Below are positions 24,727-34,652 of a stretch of DNA of 64,000 bases, piece by piece. Below the pieces are notes generated by a model. That model worked only from the letters and a program-made list of their open reading frames with translations. It did not search any database and was not told where the DNA came from. The translations under genes were made by a program, and so were the position numbers. This DNA is from Neurospora intermedia (lineage: Eukaryota; Ascomycota; Sordariomycetes; Sordariales; Sordariaceae): NCBI GenBank assembly GCA_037102815.1, contig BTPP01000006.1, positions 1,860,001-1,924,000 of the forward strand. Reading direction: 5' to 3'. The first letter of the stretch is position 1; every line of letters starts with the position of its first letter.

Positions 24727-26067
24727 GATGACGGTAGGCGAATGATCAGCTGATCTTCTCTTTTCAATTTCATTCAACTCTTCTGGGTGAGAGAGGAGGA
24801 GAGCAGGGGAGAGCTTCGCGGAAGCTTGGGAAAGAGTACCTTGTGGAGTTGCTCCTGAGGACCTGGGATGAGAAAGCAGAGAATTGATGGGGTCGGAGAC
24901 GGAGCTATGTCTCCAAGGGGTTCTCAGAAACCGAGTGCCCTGAGTTGGGCTGCTCTACTACGACCATATCAGGACTTCGAACCGCCATGGCAATGCAACG
25001 GCATTGCAACAATTTTAATCTGGTCCGGAGGAGTATCAAGGACACAGAGCGTTGGGAAAAAATGAAGAAAAAAGCCAAACCCTATAACATACTCAGATGT
25101 CTTTTGCTTTCACTGGGTTGCCTTTCGGAGTTCGGGGCCTTTTATGGAAAGGCGGGAGTTGTCATTCACATTTACAAACATTACACGGTCGTTTATATAC
25201 CAAGTTGATTCCCAAGACCGGGATGAAACTCAGCGCATGGGGAAGAAAGCAGAGATGATCATGAAATGGTGACTGATACTAGTCACCCAAGTTCAAGTTT
25301 ACTAGCTCGACTAATTGCATTACGCAGATAACAATGATTGACGAATAATATAATATCTGAAGTCTACCTATTCGCTGAACGTCTCGTGCCAGTGTTGAGT
25401 CCAGGTTGTACAGATCTGACCCATTTGCTTACAATGCCTGACTCAACGTGATGGAGATTCTACTAAATGTGAGGCATACAAAACATCCAATACATTTTCG
25501 AATACTTTTACGACTATGTTGTCTCTTACATGTATATACGTAACCCATCTTTTCTGCGCCGATTTATGCAATGACTCCTTTCTACACTATGGTACATGGG
25601 GGTAGGGGGCTCTTTGTCGAGCACATATCCTAGCCCGTTCTCCTATCATTCATCAACACTTCTTGTCGAGTTGTCGAAACCGTACTCTGTACGCATAATA
25701 TGCGTACTACAGGTCCCGCGACGCTCTGTCATGACGGTCTCCCAGGAGCAGCCAAGCTCTACAAAGGTTGCTGTGTGATTCCGTCGCCCACGCCACCCGC
25801 CCAAAAATCTGTTTACCCTCGTCGAATGCTTGGTTAGTTCTGGTGACCATATTCGAGACATAGCAACGCCAAAGATCGCCAGATCACAAACGACCAAGCC
25901 TGCTTGTAGGAAGCATTCCCAGGAAATGATCATCATGAGCAAATCGGCTTGATGTCCTCACTCCCCACCTTCGTCCCTTATAGTCATGAAAGACCGCTCC
26001 ATCTTCAGATCGCCCGCTGCCCCGGAGAATGAACTCTTCATCTTTTCCTCGATTCGCGTCAGCTCGC
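24727..26067. other. Convergent intergenic
   Basis: Holds the 3' flanks of the gene at 23335 (+) and of the COX14-like gene (-). A moderately AT-rich patch lies near 25210-25560. No gene or repeat could be supported. Confidence 0.6.
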
Positions 26068-27102
26068 TCACTTCTGCTCAGGCAGGCCCACCTTGTCAAG
26101 AGGGCCACCCTTCCTCTGGTTCTCCTTCTCCTTCTCAAACGCCGCTTGCGCCTTCTCCTTGAGGGTGCTCGTCTCCTGCTTCACGGCGCCGACCAACGTG
26201 GGGGCTTGCTGTCCCGCACCCGCAGCAACATCCTCCTTCTTCAGCGAGCCGGTAAGCCAGCCCCATAGCCCAGACTTCTCCTCCGCCGCTGCAGGCTGCT
26301 GCTGCTGCTGCTGCTCCTCGGTCGCCTTCGGTGTTGTCGCCGCGGGCCACGTCGCCGCCTCTGATACACTCGTTGTCGTCTGCTCTGTCGTCTCGTTCGT
26401 GATGGGAGTCGGGGCGCCGATGACGCTGGGGAGCTTGGAGAAGATGGAGGGCTTCGGACGGCCAGCCTCGCGCTCAGCCTCCAGGTACTCCTCCACCAGC
26501 GCAGTCTGCTCCTCGGTCGCCTTGCCGGTAATGTAGGCCAGGCGGGCGGCCTCGAGCGAATCGGCCTCCATCTTCTTCTGCGCCTCGATGAACTCGGCCT
26601 TGCGGTTCTTGTTGTAGATTATCATGTCGGCGGCGGTGTAGGCAGTTACCAAGCCGGCCATCACTATGACGTATGTTAGTTTCTCGTTCTTGGATCTCAT
26701 GGCCTGGAACCAGGTACCGGGTTGCTTGCGGGAAAGTGGTGGGAGACGCGGCAAGAGAGAGAGGGGCCAGACTGGACTGCACTAACCTGTGAAACCAATC
26801 AACCCCAAGACGGTGACCTTGTGGGCCGAGTCGAAGAAGCGTCTGCTGCCGTCGATGATCCGGTCCATTCTCGAAACCTGCGCCTGCTTCGCCTTCAAGT
26901 GCGCAGCTCTTAACCGCGCAACCCTTTGCTCTGGTGTCTCGACGAACTTGGGTGTGCCGGGCATCTTGGGTTCCTTGGGACCTGTTGATGAGCCCTTGGG
27001 GGTGTTGAGCCGGGGATCCGCAGACTTGGAGCTGGCATGGGGGGTCGTGGGCGTGAAGCGTGTCGCGTCCGAGACGCTGCGGGGGTTCGACGGGGGCGCC
27101 AT
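26068..27102 (-). CDS. COX14-like cytochrome c oxidase assembly protein
   Basis: Two exons, 27102-26787 and 26663-26068, give 303 aa. The intron (GTTAGT donor, CATAG acceptor) lies inside the TM segment; splicing gives HKVTVLGLIGFT joined to VMAGLVTAYTAAD. The core, about residues 75-140, has the Cox14 pattern: a basic stretch, DxxHKxTVLGLxGxT, one TM helix, then a charged QKKMEADSLEA helix. Known: Cox14 is a small inner-membrane factor that couples Cox1 synthesis to cytochrome oxidase assembly. Yeast Cox14 is about 70 aa. Here the core is flanked by a Ser/Thr/Pro N-terminus of about 75 residues and a C-terminus of about 160 residues with a CAG-coded Gln run, a GLWGWLTGSLKK amphipathic segment and Lys/Glu repeats. 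The family call is an inference from the core. It diverges from mL50, also mitochondrial. Confidence 0.72.
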
Positions 27103-27751
27103 TGAATCGGCTTTGGAGTATGTTTATAGGATATCCGGTTTGGGCAGGTATGTAATCGGCGTCGAGGTCGAGTAGTCGGGTCCGGACGAGGCTGAAGGGC
27201 AAGATGGGGCTGTCGGTTGAGCTCTGACACTTTTTGGGCAGGCGAGGTCGGGGAAATATGGAGTTTGTAGATGTTGCCGGGAGCCCATCCGATCATCCAA
27301 TTCAAGAGATTTTTTGGCCGGAAGCTTGCGAACCACTACGAGCTACCCGGCCGCTAGCTTCTCACTCAGCCACCAGCAGATTGTGGCTGAATTTCAATCG
27401 CGGGGTCGGAAGCTCGACTGGAACTGTCAACAGCTGGAGGGGAACACTCTGCGTGCAATTGGAGGCTGTTCAGTGGCTGCCACAGTGCCAAGCGCCCGCC
27501 CCGGCTGGCCAACCGGGGTGTGTCTGGGCCGGCAACTGGGCCGATGGACGGGCAGAACGGGGCTCGATTTTTTTGACCGGCAAAGACTCCATCCGTCGCG
27601 CCTCGAGTCGCCCGCTCGTTGCCCGATTATTGTCGCCCCGTCCGCACCCGCGAACGCAATCGCCAACCCGGTCACCACCCCCCCGGACAATCCATACAGG
27701 CCCCAATTGCACCTTGCCGTTGTCGCAAGTTGCAACCTCAACACACCAGCC
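27103..27751. promoter_or_regulatory. Shared divergent promoter region, COX14-like and mL50
   Basis: 649 bp separate the two start codons, so both promoters must lie here or overlap. A CCAAT sequence is present at about 27296-27300. No other well-defined motif could be assigned. The plus-strand frame of mL50 stays open upstream of its ATG, but that is low-complexity sequence and probably untranslated. Confidence 0.5.
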
Positions 27752-29150
27752 ATGCGCCGCATTCCGAGGATACCGTCCACGGCCTCTGCCCTGTGCAGCT
27801 CTTCGTCGTCTGTCGCTTCCACATCGGCCGCTCCCCTTCGCACCCTGAGGGCCGCTGCCGACTCCTCTTCCATCTGCCAGTCATGCAGCTTCTCGACACA
27901 AATCTCCGCCACCCGTAATCGCGTCTGGCAAAACACCGTCCAGACACAACGCCGATGCGCCTCGACTGTTTCCGAGACCACTCCCGAAGTGCCGGTAGCC
28001 GCCGTCGCCGCCGAAACCGCGACCGAGTCCACCGAAACCGTTGAACAACAGAGGAAGAGGAAAGGAGGATTCGTCGAAACCCAGAGGCAGGTCAACCTCG
28101 TTCTTCCAGGACAACCCACGCGGGCCGACGCCCCAGAGAAGATCAGAGACCCCAACTATGAGCCCGCCACGTCCGGCGCGGGGCTGCAAGAGATCGGTGG
28201 CATGTCCGACTGGTGGAGCAAACCGGAGCATTTCAGGGATGGCGGGAAGCAGTTCGAATACCAGGGCTTTGCCCCGCAAGAGAAGATCACAGACCCCAGG
28301 CTGCTGAAGGTCATTCTGAGGAGGGCGCTCGTCGAGGGTCTGGCTCTGAAGAAGTTCGGCGCCAGCCCCAAGAACCCTGCGGATATGGCGTCCATTATCG
28401 GCAATGGTGATCACTGGCAGAGGACTGTCTCCGTGGAAATGTGCCGTGGGGAGAACGGTGAGCTGTCGCTCAAGAACGAAAGCGACTTGCAGAAGGTCTG
28501 GATTCTCATGCGGAACGCGGCCGAAAAGACCTATTACCAGCGCGAGTGGCAGGAGGAGATAAGCAGGCTACGTTCTCTCGGCGAGAAGGAGCAGGCCAAG
28601 CAGTTGCTCGAGGAGGGCAAGAAGCTCGGCTATCGTTTAAAGAGCGAGGAGGGTTCCCTGGTCAAGTTGACCGTTGATGAGGCCGTCGAGCTCCGCAAGT
28701 CTTGGAACAACGACTGGAAGGAGGCTATCATCCGGGACCCTGTCGTCAAGTTCTACGTACGTCTAGTTCCAAATTCTATCATCCATGACAAGTTGGCTAA
28801 CAGAAGCTTTTCATTCAATATAGGCTGCCAAGCGCATCCAGAAAATGACCGGTCACATCCTCTCCGACGGCAAACTCACCAGCATCCAGACTGTCGCCAA
28901 CTTTATGGATGCCCTCGTCACTCCTCCCAAGCCCAAGAAGCTTGCTGAGCAGATCGAGCAGAGCAGCATCTTGCCCGAGCTCCCGAACGTCAAGGTGTAC
29001 CCCAGGAGAGTCACGCCTGTAGACAAGGAGAAGATGGTTGGTCGCTGGAAGGTCATCCAGAAGGAACTCCAGAAGCGTGAGCTTCCTGTTTTGGGTACGG
29101 GTAACCACGGCAAGTATGTCGAGCTCAAGTGGCTTGGTAGCAAGCAGTAA
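27752..29150 (+). CDS. Mitochondrial large ribosomal subunit protein mL50 (Mrpl13-like)
   Basis: Two exons, 27752-28756 and 28824-29150, give 443 aa; the 67-nt intron is phase 0 (GTACGT donor, ATATAG acceptor). The start is the first ATG that gives a typical import signal: MRRIPRIPSTASAL followed by Ser/Ala/Arg-rich sequence without acidic residues to about residue 70. The conserved part runs from about residue 120 (GFVETQRQVNLVLPGQP) through an RRALVEGLALKKFG helix and a long charged coiled region (about 255-310) to the end (GKYVELKWLGSKQ). Known: mL50 is a peripheral protein of the mitoribosomal large subunit; yeast Mrpl13 (264 aa) is the counterpart. The assignment relies on overall pattern memory of fungal members and is less certain than that it is a mitochondrial protein. 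Confidence 0.7.
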
Positions 29151-30013
29151 GGAGTGGTTTCTGTGGTTGGCAGTAAAGTGAGCGCAGCAGGTGTGGGTCT
29201 GGCGATGGTTACAGATGATCCTGGCCGGGGATCGATGCGGCGCCGGCCATGTGTATACTATCTATGCGCCCAAAAGATGGACGTGTAGCCGTCTCCCTAC
29301 TCGGTCGCAGTGGCTACTGCTGTGTACCGGTAAAGTGTATAATGTGGCATGTAGCATATACGGGTGTCTTTTTTTGTTGTATACCCTCTTGTCGTTTTTG
29401 CGCTGCTTTGATTATTACCCCTGAATATGGGAGGACGCGCGAGCCGTGTGTTCAACGTGAAGTTTCGGGCTATCATATGGTCTACGCCCAAGAGCTAGAA
29501 TTCTTGTACTATTTCTCTGTGCTTGACATCATACCCACTGCGTTCGCAGTCTTGTGAAATCGATACTAATAACCAGATGCCAAGTCCTGTGGAATTGACA
29601 AGGGGAGCTATCAACTCGTTCCAGTGTTAGCGCAGGACTTGCAAGGAATGTCACTGGCCAGCACTACAACCGAACTTCAAGCTGCAAGCACTTACAAGGT
29701 ACTTATCACAAGTCAAGCAATTGTCCAGAAAGGGATGAAAGTCTCCCTGATGGACGAAACGAAAGAGACACTGACTGCTGTTGGAGCAGTTATTCCACGG
29801 TACAGAGGTAGTTGTTGCAACCAGCTTGATACCTCACCCCAGTAACAGCTGTAGGTACCTTGTTGACCTCCCCACTCTGGAGCCCCACTCAGCTTATTGT
29901 TTGGAGCTCTCACCTCAACCTCCTCTCCTTTGTCTCCCAAACATCACCGCTTGTTAGCAACCCATTTTTTTGCCATCCAACGGCAGATACCACGACGGAA
30001 GTAAGAAGACAGA
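29151..30013. other. Intergenic, mL50 3' flank and ARM gene promoter
   Basis: 0.86 kb between two plus-strand genes. No supported feature. Confidence 0.6.
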
Positions 30014-32311
30014 ATGGCTTTGAGACTCGATGAGAATTTGTTGAGCCAGCTTGAAGCCGCTTGGAATGGCGGAGATAAACCGCTCGACACACTGGCCGGT
30101 CTTCTGGAAAGAATCGGTGATGGCGTCAGAGATCGTGAGTTTCCCCTTTAATTCAGTGGACATATCAAATCGTTCAAGATACCTGACAACAAACGCTGTT
30201 CTATAAGATCAGTAACTAATTAACCAACTCACCATATAGCCAGTTTAAGAAATCCTCTCAGAGAGTCCGGCATCCTAGACTTTGTCTTGAAAGTCTTACC
30301 AACAGAAGAGCTGGATCTGAGCTTGAAGCGTCAATGTTTGCGTGTGCTTGGAAATGGATGTGCCGACTGCGGTAAGAAATCTGTATGCAGCCATGGACAA
30401 AACGGACCTAAGCTAAACATACCACAGATGAGAACAGAGCCAAGCTGGTCGAGTCTGGTCAACTTCGTACTGTCATCCGCTTTTTGAACGACAGGTCTCT
30501 TCTTCCTTTGTTGTTGCCCGTTTTATACAACGTCATTGTTGATTATGGTACGGCGCCCCCGGACTCTGGAAACACGAATTTTTAGCTAATCCTACTCTAG
30601 AGCCGGCACAACTTCAGGTGTGTGAAGCAGGGCTAAGCAAAGCTCTTGTAGCTCTGTTGCAAGAGGGTTCCCTCCAACCAGGAGGAGATCACGACCAAGT
30701 TCTCCATCTCATCAACAACATCTTCGAGTTGCTCGTGTCTCAGAGTACGCCTAACCATTTAATATACACATCTCCCTTTGTAGCTAACAAATTCCGCCAG
30801 AACCCGAACCCGAACTCGCCGACCCCTCCACCCCCGCCGTCTTCCTCGCCCTCGCTGGCGGCTCCCCCTCCGGCCTTCCCTCTCTCGAGCTCTTCAACGG
30901 CTTCTGCACCGTCGCCCTCGCCTACTTGACTTACGAATCCCTCCAACCCGCCTTCCTCTCTTCAGCCTCCAACATCCTCCACCTCCAACAAGCCTTCTAC
31001 AACGCGTGCTTCTCGTACGAGAATTTACCCGAACCCGACCTGGACGACCTCGACCAGCTCAAGACCGTCTGCACGACCTTTGTTACTTTGCTAGCTGACC
31101 TATCCGCGCACCCTTCCTTCGCCGAGCTCTACCCGATCTCCTCCAGCCCCGTGTCCCGCAAGTTCCTCCTCTGGCTATCCTCCGCAGAATTCGCAAACCA
31201 ACATCTCCGCACCGCCGCCTGCCTCTGTCTCGGCAACTTGTCTCGCTCCGACGAAGCCAGCACCGCGCTCGTCGCGGACCCGGATTTCCACGTGCACACC
31301 CACCTGGCTTCCCTCCTCGCGCAAGCGCTCGACCCTTCCAACACCGCCGTCCCTGCCACCCCGCAGCTGTTGCACGCCATTCTTTCCTTCGCCAAGAACC
31401 TCGCCATTCCACAGGGTAACAAGATCCCGATAGGCCAAGCCTTCCTGCCGGATTTGCTTGCGGGCGCGTGGATCAAGACGGCGGTGCAGCCACAGGTGCA
31501 GTTCGCTGCTGTTTCGCTTGCGAGGCTGTTGTTGGTGAATGCTCCCGCCAACGTCGCCAAGCTGTGTAAACCCCTGGCGGCGGACTTCAAGCATACGGAA
31601 AAGGAAGAGGTCAAGAGCTACTTCCACTTACTGATGACGCTTGGCGCGAGATCGGATCTGGAGCCGACCAAGATCGAGACGGCGAGGGGGGTGATGAGTG
31701 TGGTCAGAGCATTGCAGGCTACCACTACTGCCCAGGAGGGAGAGGACAAGGTCGAAGCTCTGGATGAGAAGGATTGGGGCACAACTCGCGAGGAGTTTTA
31801 TGACGTGCATGGCCCGTTGATTGCGAGGCACCTGACGCATCTGCTTGCGCAGGGGAAGTACGCGGCTTTGAGGTCGGAGGTGTTGTTTGTGCTGGCGTTG
31901 CTTGCGCGGTCGACGGATGGAGGAGCGAGTGTTGTGTTGAGGGTGTTGAACGAGGGGACGGAGGCGGTCAAGAAGTTGGCCGTGGCGGTTACGGGAAGTG
32001 AGGAGGTTGCTGCTGGTTTGGAGGACGAGAGTGGTGATAGTGGAAGGATTGAAGAAATCAAGGATGAGAAGGAGGAGGATAAGCCAGCTGAGGTGACGTC
32101 CATCATGGAAGGGCTGAACCTCAACCCTCAACAGGCTGAGACCAAGCCATCGGCTGCTGCTACGGCTAAAGACCGCGAGAACGGATTGGTGTTGGTTGCG
32201 GAGATTCTGAGGAATCACTCGAAGGAGCTGAAGGGGCCGAGGAAGGATGTGTTTGAGGAGATCTTGAAGAAAGGAACCGAGTTGTTGCAGGAGGACAGAA
32301 AGGGAAACTAG
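30014..32311 (+). CDS. Armadillo-repeat protein, Rap1GDS1/SmgGDS-like
   Basis: Five coding exons: 30014-30134, 30240-30371, 30428-30547, 30601-30744 and 30801-32311, giving 675 aa. All four introns interrupt after codon position 1 and have canonical ends. The product is almost wholly alpha-helical with Leu-rich repeats of about 42 residues, for example RNPLRESGILDFVLKVLPTE, then the segments from ENRAKLVESGQLRTVIRFL and QVCEAGLSKALVALLQEG. The C-terminal third has an acidic insert (about 540-590) before a closing helix (EEILKKGTELLQ). Known: SmgGDS proteins are ARM-repeat chaperones/exchange factors for small GTPases with polybasic tails, and fungal homologues are often annotated this way. 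The call rests on the repeat pattern; another ARM/HEAT protein is possible. Intron density is high only in the 5' part. Confidence 0.6.
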
Positions 32312-32759
32312 ATTGAGAAAGCATCAGTAACACTAATGTTAGCAAATAATGATGGACTGCATCTTCACACTAGGGAAGTCAACGATTCAGCAGACCAGTG
32401 AGACAGGGCGTGATCAAAAACTAAACAAGAACTCAGGCATTTTTGTTGCAATCCGTATGAACTCCCCGATTGGTATCACCCAAAAACAAGGACCTATTGA
32501 AGTTGGTCAAGAATCATGCTTTTTCCGTTGTCCATTCATTGTGCGCTGCTCTAGCAAATCCCTATGATGCGTGTAGTAATTGAACCGTGTCCCGCTTTAA
32601 AAAGTGACGTGAAATCCCCCGGAACTACACGGCCCTTGGTCGAGGATGTCCAACATGGTGGTCCTCGCCCAGGTGACAAGGAAAAGCATAACCGAGACCA
32701 GACCAGCCAAACACCGCCACAGAGATGCCGTTTCAACCACCCCGTCCAAGAGGAGCAAT
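32312..32759. other. Convergent intergenic
   Basis: 448 bp of 3' flanks of the ARM gene (+) and eL13 (-). Nothing else seen. Confidence 0.7.
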
Positions 32760-33829
32760 TTACTTGCTCTTCTCGGCCTCGGCAGCAGCCTTGTCCTTGG
32801 CGCGCTTCTCGCGGACACCAATGAGCTTGGCGTCGGAGCGAGCCTTGCGGAGAGCGCGGAAAGCACCACCCTCGATGTTGGAGGGGAGCTCGGACTTGGG
32901 GATCTCCTTGAAGCCGGAGGCGATAGGGCGCTCGACGCCGAAAACGGCCTCGACGCTCTTGACGAACTCGCCGGTCTGCTGGTCCTTGGGGGTATCGGCC
33001 TTCTTGGGCTTGTTGGACTTGCGGGGGAAGACGACGAGGCGGGCCTGGTAGGCCTTCAGGCGCTCGACATTGGCGGCAAGGGACTCCTCGGAGAGGTTGG
33101 CGCGGCGGGGGTCAACCGAGATACCGATGGTGGGAGCAACAAGCTTGGGGATACCGGCAGCCTATAATTTGTATCCGTGTCAGAGAGCCGCGCTGCATTC
33201 CCCATCTCTCAGGGTTCTCTCGGATCAATCGTACCTTGAGCTCAGCGAGGGAGAAACCACGGCCGAGGCGGGTGCGGCGGTTGTACTTGATGGTGCTGCA
33301 CACAGCTGCTGTCAGATCTCCACGCTCTCTTCGAATACCGTCGGAATGCAAGGTTGTACTAACGGGCACCGGACAATGGGGCGGAGCTTGTCAACCGGGC
33401 GAGGGGCAAGAGCAGCAGCCTTGGCCTGGCGAGCGACACGGCGGGAAGCCTTCTTGCCAGCCTATTTGTTTTCCCATCCGTCAGAATCAGAGTTCCCAGC
33501 TCGCAGTATCGTCCTCCCCCGTTCTGTGTGTGGTTTTAACGAACCTGGTCGAAGTGGCACCTGACGCGCCTCTGCCAATCCTTGCGGAAGTCTGAAAAAT
33601 TCGGGTCAGTCCATGTCGTTGTTTTCGGGTTCAAAAGTCGTGATCGTCGTCATTGTCGGGCTGTCGTCGTTCGGGATGGGAATGCTCACGGTTGTTGGGA
33701 ATCTGCTGGTTGTGCTTGATCGCCTATTTACACCGAAAAAAGTCGCGGTCAGTCAAACTGGCTTCCCATCGTAAAAATAACAGGACGTCTGCTGTCGCAA
33801 TCGTCCAGCAGCAATTCGGTACTCACCAT
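32760..33829 (-). CDS. rpl13: Cytosolic 60S ribosomal protein eL13
   Basis: Six coding exons on the minus strand: 33829-33827, 33723-33690, 33591-33545, 33461-33364, 33295-33235 and 33161-32760, giving 214 aa. The first coding exon is only the ATG, directly followed by GTGAGT. The assembled product starts [12 protein letters not shown] and [16 protein letters not shown], the eL13 signature, continues with the basic [20 protein letters not shown] block, [19 protein letters not shown] and [16 protein letters not shown], and ends in a Lys/Ala helix ([16 protein letters not shown]). Known: eL13 is a constitutive large-subunit protein near the exit side of the 60S. An AAACCCTA telobox-like sequence lies about 126 nt upstream of the ATG, as often seen at ribosomal-protein promoters. 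Intron-richness is typical of Neurospora ribosomal-protein genes. Confidence 0.96.
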
Positions 33830-34652
33830 TGTGACGGTTGTGGATCAAGCGCTCTTGATTGTCGAAGAGGTGCCGCCGGTCAGTAAAGGCAGATGCAATT
33901 TCGAGGTCAACACGGCACGGAGGAGTCGCTGGCCAAATTTTTGGCAGGGCTTGAAAACCCTATGGAGGGCGGTGGGGATTGGTGATTCGACCGGCCTGCC
34001 GGTGGGGCAGACTCGCCCTCGCTTGGGCAGAATCCAGCCTGTGCCAGTTGCCGGACAGCTGCCATTCTGTGCGCACACAACCAAATTCCCCACTTTTCAA
34101 TTGGCAGCGATGCCTCAGTTTGGTCGAGCTCGCCTTTGCCTACAAAACGTCCTCGACGTTCATGGAGGTGCAGCGACAGTGGTAAAGAAAAGAACATTCA
34201 CAGTGTTTATCATGGTCAATAATTTGCACCGAGAGAAGTCTGCCCTGGCCGATTGGTTCCTTTGAGACTTTGTGCTTGCAGATTCCATGGAACTGCCGTC
34301 AAGAGGGAACTCGAGACTTTGCATCGCATCGATGCAGAACAGCTTCCAGTACAAAATCGTGCGACGTCATTCCATGGAAGACGTGTAAGTCACAAAGGTT
34401 CTCAAAGGGTTTCAATACGATGCAGCCTTCACATCCGACAAGACACTTACCAAAAGTGACGAAGACTCCGCAGCCATTGATTGGATGCTTCTTTTTGTTT
34501 AATGTCTTCTATATTCTGACAAGTTGTCATGCTTTAGCTTTTCCCATTCCCCTCGTTCCATTTGTGGACCCCCATCAGTTCCCATCGGTCAAAGCCAACA
34601 GCCCATCATCATTGGTGTTCACCTCTAATCCCCCATGACCTCTACCATGTTA
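33830..34652. other. eL13 promoter region and vWA-Vint 3' flank
   Basis: 0.82 kb between two minus-strand genes. It includes the AAACCCTA element at 33955-33962. No other supported feature. Confidence 0.6.
33955..33962. promoter_or_regulatory. Telobox-like AAACCCTA upstream of eL13
   Basis: AAACCCTA, about 126 nt upstream of the eL13 start codon. Related AACCCTAA boxes bind Tbf1/telomere-repeat Myb factors and occur at ribosomal-protein promoters in several fungi. Its use here is inferred. Confidence 0.35.

Noticed and set aside
25210-25560. AT-rich patch considered as a RIP-mutated repeat
   Set aside because: AT content is only moderate, there is no TpA/CpA skew obvious by eye, and no second copy is in the window.
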